Below are positions 1-6,009 of a stretch of 10,000 nt of DNA, piece after piece. Origin of the DNA: Actinomycetota bacterium (GTDB lineage: Bacteria; Actinomycetota; Geothermincolia; Geothermincolales; RBG-13-55-18); NCBI GenBank assembly GCA_028275245.1, contig JAPWVA010000022.1:1-10000 (forward strand), written 5' to 3'. Numbering within the stretch: position 1 is the stretch's first letter; each line of letters opens with the position of its first letter. A program made the translations under genes and the position numbers. The notes beneath the pieces are model-generated. The model made no database searches. It had not been told where the DNA came from and was given only the letters and a program-made list of their open reading frames with translations.

Positions 1-560
1 GATAGGTGCACGTGGACTACCCTCTCCCCGAGAAGCTCCCACATGCGGAAGATGTCCCGACCGGACATGGCGAAGTGACTGGTATCGAAGACCAGGTGGG
101 GGAATTTGAGCAGCTTTTCCGGTCCGTGGAAGCGGCTCAAAGGGAGGGGCAGGCCCAATCGCGGGGCGATGGAGTTCTCCAATGCCACAGTGACCGGGCA
201 GCGGAGCGAATATTCCCGGAAACCGCTTTCCAGCCACCGGGCGTAACTCAGGTCCCAGAGGTAGGGGAGGTGGGCTACCACAACCTGCGCCCCCACTGCT
301 TGGGCGAGCTCCACCGACCTTTCTACCTTCTCGCGGTAATATCCCCAGACCTTCTTGGTGGCCCAAAGGAAGGGCGCATGGATGCTCGTGATACGTATAC
401 CGTTATCCCGGGCCAGTCGTTGGAGGACCCGGGGATCACGAGTGTGTGGGTCCCGGGTGACCATCACCTCCACCCGGGTGAAGCCGGCCTTGCGGGCTAG
501 AGCGAAGAAGCGGTCCACGGGGAAGGAGAAGAGCGAGGCGTTGGAAAGGGCCAGATCCAC
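1..560 (-). CDS. Sugar phosphate isomerase/epimerase-like TIM-barrel protein (3' end beyond window)
   Basis: Partial gene; 186 codons are visible and the C-terminus lies beyond position 1. It begins with GTG at 560, 9 nt after the stop of the upstream gene, with AGGTAGG overlapping that stop as ribosome-binding site, so the two are probably co-transcribed. The translation fits the xylose-isomerase-like/AP-endonuclease-2 TIM-barrel superfamily: an N-terminal strand with ALSNASLF, a helix-strand unit ARKAGFTRVEVMV (about 22-34), SIHAPF (59-64), VVVAHLP (93-99), VALENS with Glu128, FDTSHFAMSGRDI (158-170) and VVHVHL (181-186). Glu128, Asp159, His162 and His183/185 sit where the family places its metal-binding Glu, Asp and His residues. 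The substrate cannot be told from sequence; family members include sugar isomerases, epimerases and endonuclease IV. The assignment to the fold is firm, the specific reaction is unknown. Confidence 0.8.
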   Translation of the reverse strand, partial: MDLALSNASLFSFPVDRFFALARKAGFTRVEVMVTRDPHTRDPRVLQRLARDNGIRITSIHAPFLWATKKVWGYYREKVERSVELAQAVGAQVVVAHLPYLWDLSYARWLESGFREYSLRCPVTVALENSIAPRLGLPLPLSRFHGPEKLLKFPHLVFDTSHFAMSGRDIFRMWELLGERVVHVHL

Positions 561-569
561 GGTCCTACC

Positions 570-938
570 TCAGCGACGTCGGAAGACCCTCTTCATGACC
601 AACGAGAGGGAGAGCCACCCCCCCAGTATGCCCCCCACCTTGGCCAGGGGCGAGGAAAGAGTCTTTTCTAGGCTGGCGGCGGCAGCCTCCAGGTGGGATA
701 TGCTCCTCTCCACGTCCAGTGTCACCTGGTTGACCCGCTCCAGTTGGCTGTTGACGGCGTCCATCCCGTTGAGAAGCTCGTTGAGGGCCTGGTTTAGGCG
801 GGGCCGGGCATCCTCTAGCATGGTATTTAACTGGTCCAGGCCGCGGCCCAGCTTCAAGGTTAGGCGAACCAGGAAAAGGGTGAGCACCGGGAAGCCCAAT
901 ATGAGCAGGACAAAAAAAATCCCTTTCAACACTGACAT
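570..938 (-). CDS. DUF948-type small membrane-anchored coiled-coil protein
   Basis: Protein of 122 aa starting at ATG 938, preceded by GAGGTG with 6-nt spacing. An in-frame GTG at 947 would add three residues, but that GTG is itself part of the ribosome-binding site. Residues about 2-25 form one hydrophobic membrane segment (GIFFVLLILGFPVLTLFLV). A long amphipathic helical stretch follows (about 30-95: RPRLNQALNELLNGMD, QLERVNQVTLDVERSISHLE), then a glycine-containing hydrophobic patch (KVGGILGGWLSL) and a basic end, RVFRRR. This layout resembles the DUF948/YtxG-like family, whose function is not defined. It lies 32 nt downstream of spoVS and 9 nt upstream of the TIM-barrel gene, so a three-gene unit is likely. 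The family assignment rests on architecture and recall, not a search. Confidence 0.65.
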   Translation of the reverse strand: MSVLKGIFFVLLILGFPVLTLFLVRLTLKLGRGLDQLNTMLEDARPRLNQALNELLNGMDAVNSQLERVNQVTLDVERSISHLEAAAASLEKTLSSPLAKVGGILGGWLSLSLVMKRVFRRR

Positions 939-970
939 CGGCCTCACCTCGTCTCAGCGGCAGCGCGGCT

Positions 971-1231
971 TCAGCGAGATTCCACCGAAAGCCTGATAGC
1001 GGTCCTTTCCTCCCCGTCGATGATGATGTCCGTGAAGGCGGGGATGCACACCAGGTCGATCCCGCTGGGAGCCACGAAACCCCTCGCTATGGCGATGGCC
1101 TTTATGGCCTGGTTGAGGGCCCCCGCCCCGATGACCTGGATCTCCGCGCTCCCCGTCTCGCGGATGACGCCGGCCAGTGCCCCAGCGACGGAATTCGGGT
1201 TGGACTTGGACGATACCTTGAGCACTTCCAT
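971..1231 (-). CDS. spoVS: Stage V sporulation protein S (SpoVS family)
   Basis: Small protein of 86 aa, the normal SpoVS length, beginning MEVLKVSSKSNPNSVAGAL. The family-conserved segments are all present: AEIQVIGAGALNQAIKA, IARGFVAPSGIDLVCIPAF and the C-terminal IDGEERTAIRL. A longer frame opens at 1270, but its 13 extra residues are not part of the family and the AGGAGGGG ribosome-binding site at about 1242-1249 serves the ATG at 1231. SpoVS is an Alba-like small protein that in Bacillus subtilis affects late sporulation and septation. It also occurs in many bacteria that do not form spores, so its presence does not prove sporulation. It is preceded by an AT-rich region with a 13-bp tandem repeat and is probably first in a unit with the DUF948 gene and the TIM-barrel gene. 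Confidence 0.95.
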   Translation of the reverse strand: MEVLKVSSKSNPNSVAGALAGVIRETGSAEIQVIGAGALNQAIKAIAIARGFVAPSGIDLVCIPAFTDIIIDGEERTAIRLSVESR

Positions 1232-1307
1232 CTTCGTGGTTCCCCTCCTAATCCCTCTGTTCTGCGGCATGGCTGCCTCCCTGAGTTATCCCCGTATTCT
1301 ATGTTCA

Positions 1308-1333
1308 TAATCATACATTTTAATTATACATTT
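1308..1333. repeat. 13-bp tandem direct repeat upstream of spoVS
   Basis: Two adjacent 13-bp units on the minus strand, AAATGTATAATTA (1333-1321) and AAATGTATGATTA (1320-1308), differ at one base. They lie 77 bp upstream of the spoVS start in a strikingly AT-rich patch (about 1290-1345) within GC-rich DNA. The first unit contains a perfect TATAAT (1328-1323) and the second a TATGAT (1315-1310). No -35 hexamer stands at 16-18 bp from either. The patch is probably the spoVS promoter or operator, with the repeat as a possible regulator-binding site. That function is an inference. Confidence 0.55.
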
Positions 1334-1439
1334 CATTTTTCCCACGGGGCGGGCGCAATAACCCGGTCGCTTTACTTTTCTTCGTTTTCCCGGGGGGATG
1401 AGGGCATCGCCCGCATATTCCCTTCCGGTGCCATGGGTA

Positions 1440-2537
1440 TCACTCCCCTTCCCCGTCCTCCCCCACCACGGCCGAGATGATTAGGCGGTTCTTCTTCCGC
1501 TTGACTTCCAGGTTCAGCACCTGCAGGAAGTAACGGGAGCACACACCCCGCAGGATCTCGTCCACGCCCCGCAGGATCTGGCCCAAGGCCTCCCGGTCGA
1601 TCCTCCTGACCAGGTTCTCCTCCCTGCCCCGGTAAGTTTCCACCGCTACCCTCACTTTCCTCAGGCTCAGGCAGGGCATCCCCCTTTCCACCATCTCGTT
1701 TATGCTCCTTAGCCGGGGAATCTCGCCGTCCAGGATGCGGAAGCTGTTGCGGTCGGAGACGGTGAGCCCCAGCCGTAGCTCGGCGTATTCCCTCAGCCTT
1801 CGCCCTTCCTTGAGCCGCCCCAGCTCTGCCCAGAGGGGCCACCTCCTTCCTTCGGCTCGGCCCCTCTCGAGGAGGTCCAGAGAGTCCTGGTAGAGGGTGG
1901 ATAGAACCTCCGCGTTGGAACCCAAAAAGACCTGGAGGGAGGGCTTTTCCAGGACTAACTCCACCAAGTGGCGCAGCACATTGTGGGGGCCTCCCGTGAT
2001 CTCCGGCCCCTGCCCGTCGGTCTCCTCCACCCTGGGGAAGGTGGACTGGTCCCTCCTCTCGGGCACCTTCTCCGTGTCCAGTTTCACTCGGATGGCGGTA
2101 CCCCTCCCCTCTTGGGAGTGGACGAGCACCGCCTCTTCCGCTACGTGCTTTATGGAGTAAAGGGCCATTCCCCTCCCGTGGACGCCAAACACATCCCTCT
2201 CCACATCCTTGGCTTTGGAGGTGACCCTGGCCTCGAAGATACGTCGGTGGAGGGGGGCGGGGATGCCCTTTCCGTCGTCGATGACGGTGACGTGGCGCCA
2301 GCGGTCCCTTTCCTTTTGGAAAGCGATGAAGATGCGGGAGGCGTCGGCGTCCCGGGAGTTACGCACCAGCTCCTTCACCACATCCTCCACGCTACGGATG
2401 TCCTGGAGGGCCTGCCTTCTCTCGGCCTCCGTCACCCGCAGCTTCACAAAGCCGAAGCCCAGGTCCTCCTCCACGGTGAAGGTCTGGGGATCGGCCAGCA
2501 TGCGCACGAAGGAGACGAGATCGTCGTTATCCCGCAC
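1440..2537 (-). CDS. Uncharacterised GHKL-superfamily ATP-binding protein
   Basis: Predicted 365-aa cytosolic protein from GTG 2537, preceded by GAGG at 4-nt spacing. The frame stays open up to 2729, but the extra 64 codons look non-conserved and contain an extended -10 promoter (2605-2613), so I reject the longer start. The N-terminal half has the Bergerat ATP-binding fold motifs: N-box KELVRNSRDADASRIFI (Glu56, Asn60, Asp63), G1 box VIDDGKGI (DxGxG at 87-91), a TSK motif at about 106-108, and G2 box GVHGRGMALYSI (118-129). The wording resembles MutL, Hsp90 and topoisomerase VI B more than sensor kinases. I see no phosphoacceptor His domain, response-regulator domain or membrane segment. The remaining 190 or so residues are charged and not recognised. 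It lies between terminated rny and spoVS; function unknown. Confidence 0.8.
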   Translation of the reverse strand: MRDNDDLVSFVRMLADPQTFTVEEDLGFGFVKLRVTEAERRQALQDIRSVEDVVKELVRNSRDADASRIFIAFQKERDRWRHVTVIDDGKGIPAPLHRRIFEARVTSKAKDVERDVFGVHGRGMALYSIKHVAEEAVLVHSQEGRGTAIRVKLDTEKVPERRDQSTFPRVEETDGQGPEITGGPHNVLRHLVELVLEKPSLQVFLGSNAEVLSTLYQDSLDLLERGRAEGRRWPLWAELGRLKEGRRLREYAELRLGLTVSDRNSFRILDGEIPRLRSINEMVERGMPCLSLRKVRVAVETYRGREENLVRRIDREALGQILRGVDEILRGVCSRYFLQVLNLEVKRKKNRLIISAVVGEDGEGE

Positions 2538-2604
2538 GAGCCCTCTTTTCCCGTAAACCCCGGAACGACCGGTAATCCCCTCCTGGTCCTGGTCCCACGG
2601 GTCA

Positions 2605-2613
2605 ATTATAGCA
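2605..2613 (-). promoter_or_regulatory. Extended -10 promoter for the GHKL ATPase gene
   Basis: On the minus strand the sequence TGCTATAAT matches the extended -10 consensus TGnTATAAT exactly. No good -35 hexamer lies 16-18 bp upstream, as is tolerated in extended -10 promoters. Transcription would start near 2598, about 60 nt before the GTG start at 2537 and downstream of the rny terminator. This supports a separate transcription unit and the shorter protein start. Confidence 0.5.
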
Positions 2614-2748
2614 ACGGGCCGCTTACTTCCCGCGGAAGGCGGAATCGAGGCCCAGGAGGGGTGCCGCGGGCTGTGGGCGGGCCATCTTCCGGGATGGTGG
2701 GTCGAGACAAGGGGCAGTCCTAGCTTCACCGACGCCCTGCGGGAAACG

Positions 2749-2775
2749 AAAACCCCGACCCAGGGGCCGGGGTTT
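2749..2775 (-). terminator. Rho-independent terminator of rny
   Basis: On the minus strand an 8-bp perfect stem AAACCCCG/CGGGGTTT closes a 10-nt loop and runs into TTTTCGTTT. It lies 36 bp after the rny stop codon, where a terminator is expected. A second, bulged hairpin (GTGACTCCC against GGGAG and GTCAC, about 2788-2814) overlaps the rny stop codon itself. Confidence 0.85.
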
Positions 2776-2810
2776 CTAGAGGCTCATGTGACACCTCCCT
2801 CGTCCGGGAG

Positions 2811-4346
2811 TCACCGGGCGTAGTCGACCACCCTCTTCTCCCGGATTACGGTGATCTTGATCTGGCCGGGATATTCCAGCTCCTCCTCGATCTGCTTGGC
2901 TATCTCCCGGGAGAGGGTCACGCAGCCCAGGTCATCGATGACGTCGGATTTAACCATCACCCTGATTTCCCGTCCCGCCTGGAGCGCGTAGGAACTCTCC
3001 ACGCCCTCAAAGGAGTCGGCGATGCGCTCGAGTTTCTCCAGTCGCTTGATATAGCTCTCCAGGGTCTCCCGGCGGGCCCCCGGACGGGCAGCACTGATGG
3101 CATCGGCTGCCTGCACCAGTACCGCCTCGATGGTCTGGGGCTCCACCTCGCCGTGGTGAGCGGCGATGGCATGGACTATCTCCTCGCTCTCCTTTAGGCG
3201 CCGGGCCAGCTCCGCACCGATAATGGCGTGGGAGCCCTCCACTTCGTGGTCAATGGCCTTCCCGATGTCGTGCAAAAGTCCTGCCCTTTTAGCTAGTTTG
3301 ATATCGGTGCCCAACTCGGCTGCCATGAGACCCGCCAGGTGGGCCACCTCCAGGGAGTGCTTGAGCACGTTCTGACCGTAGCTGGTCCTGAACTTGAGCC
3401 TCCCCAGCACCTTGATCATCTCGCTGTTGAGGCCGTGGATGCCCGCCTCGAAGGCCGCCTGCTCGCCCACTTCCTTGATCTCAGCCTCAACCTCAGCTTT
3501 AGCTTTTTCGTACATCTCCTCGATGCGGGCAGGCTGTATGCGGCCATCGGCGATGAGCCTCTCCAAGGTCTTTCGGGCTATCTCCCTGCGGATGGGGTCG
3601 AAGCTGGAGAGGATTACCGCCTCGGGGGTATCGTCGATGATCAGGTTTATCCCGGTGAGGGTCTCGAAGGTCCTGATATTGCGACCCTCCCGTCCTATTA
3701 TCCTTCCCTTCATCTCGTCGTTGGGAAGGGTGACTACCGAGACCGTGGTCTCGGCTACGTGGTCTGAGGCACACCTCTGGATGGCGCTGGCTATTATCTC
3801 CTTGGCCTTCTTGTCAGCCTCGTCTCGTATCCTCATCTCCATCTTCTTTAGGATTTGGGCTGCCTCCCTCTTGGACTCCTCCTCCACCTGCCTCAGGAGG
3901 TATTCCCGTGCTTCCTCGCGACTCATCCCGGCGATCCGTTCCAGCTTTTCCCGCTCTTCCTCCCGGAGCCGTTCCAGCTCTCCTTTGATCCTCTCTATCT
4001 CACCCTCCTGGCGCTCGATCTCCCTCTCCCGTCTTTCTAGGGCACCGGCTCTGGCATCCAGCTGTTCCTCCTTCTGGAGCAGCCTTTTCTCTAGCTTTTG
4101 GAGCTCGGCCCGGCGGTTCTTTATATCCCTCTCCGCCTCGTTGCGAAGGGTGAAGATCTCGTCCTTGGCCTCCAGCAGGACCTCTCTCTTCTTGGCCTCA
4201 GCCTGCTTTTCCGCCTCTGCTAGGATCCTCCTGGACTCCTCCTCGGCCGACCTGATCTTGGACTCACCCAGCAGTTTCCGGTACAGGTATCCTCCCGCCA
4301 AGCCCGTGACAAGACATAGCAGGGCGATGATTATGTAAACCACCAT
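2811..4346 (-). CDS. rny: Ribonuclease Y
   Basis: Membrane-anchored endoribonuclease that starts mRNA decay in many Gram-positive and related bacteria. The 511-aa protein has the full family layout: an N-terminal membrane segment (about 3-20, VYIIIALLCLVTGLAGGYL), a long charged coiled coil (about 30-190), a KH RNA-binding domain with the GRIIGREGRNIR loop (214-225), an HD hydrolase domain with HDIGK (359-363) and KHSLEVAHLAG (329-339), and the family's C-terminal region ending REKRVVDYAR. The ATG at 4346 is chosen because AGGAGG sits 7 nt upstream; the GTG at 4352 would be only one base from that site. The gene has its own promoter, a long leader with an intrinsic terminator, and a terminator downstream, so it is probably monocistronic. 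In Firmicutes it commonly follows recA and recX; here recX is absent. Confidence 0.97.
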   Translation of the reverse strand: MVVYIIIALLCLVTGLAGGYLYRKLLGESKIRSAEEESRRILAEAEKQAEAKKREVLLEAKDEIFTLRNEAERDIKNRRAELQKLEKRLLQKEEQLDARAGALERREREIERQEGEIERIKGELERLREEEREKLERIAGMSREEAREYLLRQVEEESKREAAQILKKMEMRIRDEADKKAKEIIASAIQRCASDHVAETTVSVVTLPNDEMKGRIIGREGRNIRTFETLTGINLIIDDTPEAVILSSFDPIRREIARKTLERLIADGRIQPARIEEMYEKAKAEVEAEIKEVGEQAAFEAGIHGLNSEMIKVLGRLKFRTSYGQNVLKHSLEVAHLAGLMAAELGTDIKLAKRAGLLHDIGKAIDHEVEGSHAIIGAELARRLKESEEIVHAIAAHHGEVEPQTIEAVLVQAADAISAARPGARRETLESYIKRLEKLERIADSFEGVESSYALQAGREIRVMVKSDVIDDLGCVTLSREIAKQIEEELEYPGQIKITVIREKRVVDYAR

Positions 4347-4450
4347 CGTCACTCCTCCTTCCCTTTATGGTCATGGTTCCCATCGCGCGACGCTCCTCTC
4401 CACGCACCGGTCCTTTATCTTAGCCGGTCGGTAATTTCCGGGAATTAAGC

Positions 4451-4475
4451 AAAAAAGCCGAGTTCCCTCGGCTTT
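4451..4475 (-). terminator. Intrinsic terminator inside the rny leader (candidate attenuator)
   Basis: On the minus strand AAAGCCGAG, the tetraloop GGAA and CTCGGCTTT form a perfect 9-bp hairpin running into a run of six T (4456-4451). It points toward rny and lies 104 bp before its start codon, so it would stop transcription before rny unless overcome. It cannot simply be the recA terminator placed far away, because an upstream segment is complementary to its 5' arm (see the leader entry). Confidence 0.9.
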
Positions 4476-4609
4476 AGGCTCTACTTTAGCTTTATTTGTC
4501 GCCTTCTGGACTTTTATCTCAAACGGCTCACGGCCGTGGGTTAACAGGTCACCTTGGCGACTTAACGGTTATTTGGTCCGGTCAGCCTAAAGCCGCCGTC
4601 TCCCGTTTC
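4451..4609 (-). ncRNA. Candidate structured leader RNA (riboswitch or attenuator) of rny
   Basis: Non-coding stretch between a predicted start site near 4609 and the terminator. CGGCTTTAGGCT (4595-4584) and AGCCTAAAGCCG (4480-4469) are perfectly complementary over 12 nt and could form a closing helix P1 around about 103 nt. The 3' strand of P1 covers seven of the nine bases in the terminator's 5' arm, so P1 and the terminator exclude each other. Inside P1, one hairpin (4566-4540) pairs GTTAAGTCGC with GTGAC and TTAAC around a CAAG loop with a CTG bulge. A second (4537-4523) pairs ACGGC with GCCGT around CGTGA. The 3' side is purine-rich and mostly unpaired (about 4522-4481). GTCGCC (4561-4556) can alternatively pair with GGCGAC (4503-4498). 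I compared it from memory with the common riboswitch consensus sequences and found no match. The architecture is seen; ligand and function are unknown. Confidence 0.6.
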
Positions 4610-4615
4610 AAGTAG

Positions 4616-4644
4616 ATTTTACAGGATATGGCGACCTTTTTAAA
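4616..4644 (-). promoter_or_regulatory. Probable sigma-A-type promoter of rny
   Basis: On the minus strand TTTAAA (4644-4639), a 17-bp spacer and TAAAAT (4621-4616) match the consensus at four and five of six positions. Transcription would start near 4609-4608, about 13 nt before the 5' strand of the leader's closing helix. That position is what an attenuator leader would require. Confidence 0.55.
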
Positions 4645-4739
4645 CCGGCCGGATGGAAACGGGGTTTTGAGGTTGTTCCTTTACCCAGGCTTCCCGCAGG
4701 CCCTCCCGGCGGGCGAAAGAAGCCCATTAAACAGCCATG

Positions 4740-4754
4740 CGGTTATAATAACCG
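4740..4754. promoter_or_regulatory. Perfect palindrome between recA and rny
   Basis: CGGTTATAATAACCG is a 7+1+7 perfect inverted repeat starting 29 bp past the recA stop. It has no T-run after it on the minus strand, and the loop would be too small for a good terminator, so an operator-like protein-binding site is an alternative. The stretch after it (about 4732-4684) contains a GC-rich hairpin pairing GGGCTTC with GAAGCCT that may mark the recA transcript end. The TATAAT on the plus strand has no plus-strand gene to serve. Confidence 0.35.
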
Positions 4755-4783
4755 ACCTTCGCCCGGGGTATTAACCCGTCCCC

Positions 4784-5866
4784 TCAACTCCCCAGGGCGC
4801 TCAGCTCCCTCCTTCTGGGCATATCCTGGGGGGCCTTGCCGTTTTCCTGCCCCTTTTCCACCTCCGGTTTTTCGGTCGGGGAATGCAATCCCAGGCGGGA
4901 CCTAAGCTCCCTTTCCAGGCGTTCCGCCACCTCGGGGTTCTCGGCCAGGAACTGCTTGGCGTTCTCCCTCCCCTGGCCCAGCTGCTCGTCGCCGTAGGTG
5001 TACCAGGCGCCGCTCTTCTTCACCAGGCCGTGTTCCACCGCCAGGTCCAAGATGTTTCCCTCCCGAGAGATGCCCTTGCCGTACATGATGTCGAACTCCG
5101 CCTTTTTGAAGGGGGGCGCCATCTTGTTCTTCACTACCTTGACCCTCACCCGGTTGCCCACCACGTCGTTTCCCTGTTTCATGCTCTCGATCTTGCGGAT
5201 GTCCAGCCTCACAGAGGCGTAGAACTTGAGGGCGTTTCCCCCGGGCGTGGTCTCCGGGCTCCCGAACATCACCCCGATCTTTTCCCGCAGCTGGTTTATG
5301 AAGATGACAATGGAATTGGACTTGCTGATAGTCCCCGCCAGCTTCCTCAAGGCCTGGGACATGAGCCTGGCCTGCAGGCCCACGTGGGAGTCGCCCATAT
5401 CTCCCTCCAGCTCCATCCGGGGAACCAGAGCGGCCACCGAGTCGATGACGATCACGTCCAAGGCCCCGCTGCGCACCAGCATCTCAGCGATCTCCAAGGC
5501 CTGTTCGCCAGTGTCCGGCTGGGAGATGAAGAGCTCGTCCACGTTGACCCCCAGGGCCTTGGCGTAGGCGGGGTCTAGGGCATGCTCCGCATCGATGAAG
5601 GCGGCGATGCCCCCCCTCTTCTGGGCCTCCGCTATCACGTGCAAAGCCACGGTGGTCTTGCCAGAGGACTCGGGGCCGAAGATCTCCACTATCCTTCCCC
5701 GGGGCAGGCCCCCAATGCCAAGGGCGATATCCAGGGAGAGGGCGCCGGTGGGGATGACCTCCACCTGGAAACGCTGGTTGTGTTCCCCCAGCTTCATGAT
5801 GGAGCCCTTGCCGAATTGCTTCTCTATCTGGGCAAGGGCCATCTCAAGGGCCTTCTGCTTATCCAC
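4784..5866 (-). CDS. recA: Recombinase RecA
   Basis: DNA-dependent ATPase that forms filaments on single-stranded DNA, exchanges strands in homologous recombination and stimulates LexA self-cleavage. The 360-aa protein is complete: N-terminal oligomerisation helix (KALEMALAQIEKQFGKGSIM), Walker A GPESSGKT (64-71), catalytic Glu94 in IDAEHALD, Walker B VIVIDS (138-143, Asp142), loop L1 EGDMGDSHVG (154-163) and loop L2 around FGSPETTPGGNALKFYASVR (201-220). No intein interrupts it. The start is GTG at 5866 with GGAGGAGGT 5 nt upstream. The tail after about residue 330 is charged and variable; it ends with RRREL and is less acidic than usual. A strong promoter lies 97 bp upstream. No recX follows; the next gene, rny, starts 437 bp downstream. 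Confidence 0.99.
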   Translation of the reverse strand: MDKQKALEMALAQIEKQFGKGSIMKLGEHNQRFQVEVIPTGALSLDIALGIGGLPRGRIVEIFGPESSGKTTVALHVIAEAQKRGGIAAFIDAEHALDPAYAKALGVNVDELFISQPDTGEQALEIAEMLVRSGALDVIVIDSVAALVPRMELEGDMGDSHVGLQARLMSQALRKLAGTISKSNSIVIFINQLREKIGVMFGSPETTPGGNALKFYASVRLDIRKIESMKQGNDVVGNRVRVKVVKNKMAPPFKKAEFDIMYGKGISREGNILDLAVEHGLVKKSGAWYTYGDEQLGQGRENAKQFLAENPEVAERLERELRSRLGLHSPTEKPEVEKGQENGKAPQDMPRRRELSALGS

Positions 5867-5962
5867 TTCTACCTCCTCCCATCGCCGGGATCTTCCACGC
5901 CTTCGCCTATCCCATCATAGTTCGGGGGTGTGACAAAACGATCCTTCAGCCGGGCCGGTGTA

Positions 5963-5991
5963 ATTATATACATGTTATATAACTTTCTCAA
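5963..5991 (-). promoter_or_regulatory. recA promoter: Strong sigma-A-type promoter of recA with palindromic spacer
   Basis: On the minus strand TTGAGA (5991-5986), a spacer of exactly 17 bp and a perfect TATAAT (5968-5963) form the best promoter in the window, in an AT-rich island between rsmB and recA. Transcription would start near 5956, giving a leader of about 90 nt. The spacer holds a perfect 10-bp palindrome, GTTATATAAC (5974-5983), which could be an operator. I find no complete CGAAC-N4-GTTCG LexA box; only a half-like CGAAC occurs in the leader near 5919-5923. Confidence 0.85.
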
Positions 5992-6009
5992 TATACCGCG
6001 GCAAAGTTT

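Noticed and set aside
1290..1345. Sigma-H or full sigma-A promoter for spoVS
   Set aside because: TATAAT and GAAT elements exist, but no acceptable -35 partner stands at correct spacing, so only the AT-rich repeat is reported.
1372..1842. Minus-strand frame overlapping the 3' end of the ATPase gene
   Set aside because: Out-of-frame Gly/Pro/Arg-rich shadow of the ATPase reading frame, no homology recognised.
1968..2723. Plus-strand open frame opposite the ATPase gene
   Set aside because: Antisense shadow in GC-rich DNA; the minus-strand frame has clear ATPase motifs and the plus frame has none.
3394..4338. Long plus-strand open frame (about 314 codons), very serine-rich
   Set aside because: It is the antisense shadow of the rny coiled coil; Glu/Lys/Arg codons read backwards give Ser/Leu runs. 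No family features or good ribosome-binding site.
4451..4783. tRNA, tmRNA, SRP RNA, RNase P RNA or a common riboswitch in the recA-rny gap
   Set aside because: No cloverleaf or CCA end, no SRP GGAAG-type loop, no RNase P core sequence, and no TPP, cobalamin, SAM-I, glycine, fluoride, ZTP, c-di-GMP or T-box consensus recognised by eye. A covariance search could overturn this.
4883..5578. Plus-strand open frame opposite recA
   Set aside because: Shadow of an unmistakable recA; His/Pro/Gln-rich composition without recognisable domain.
5905..5935. LexA box in the recA leader
   Set aside because: Only a CGAAC half is present, followed by a non-matching second half.
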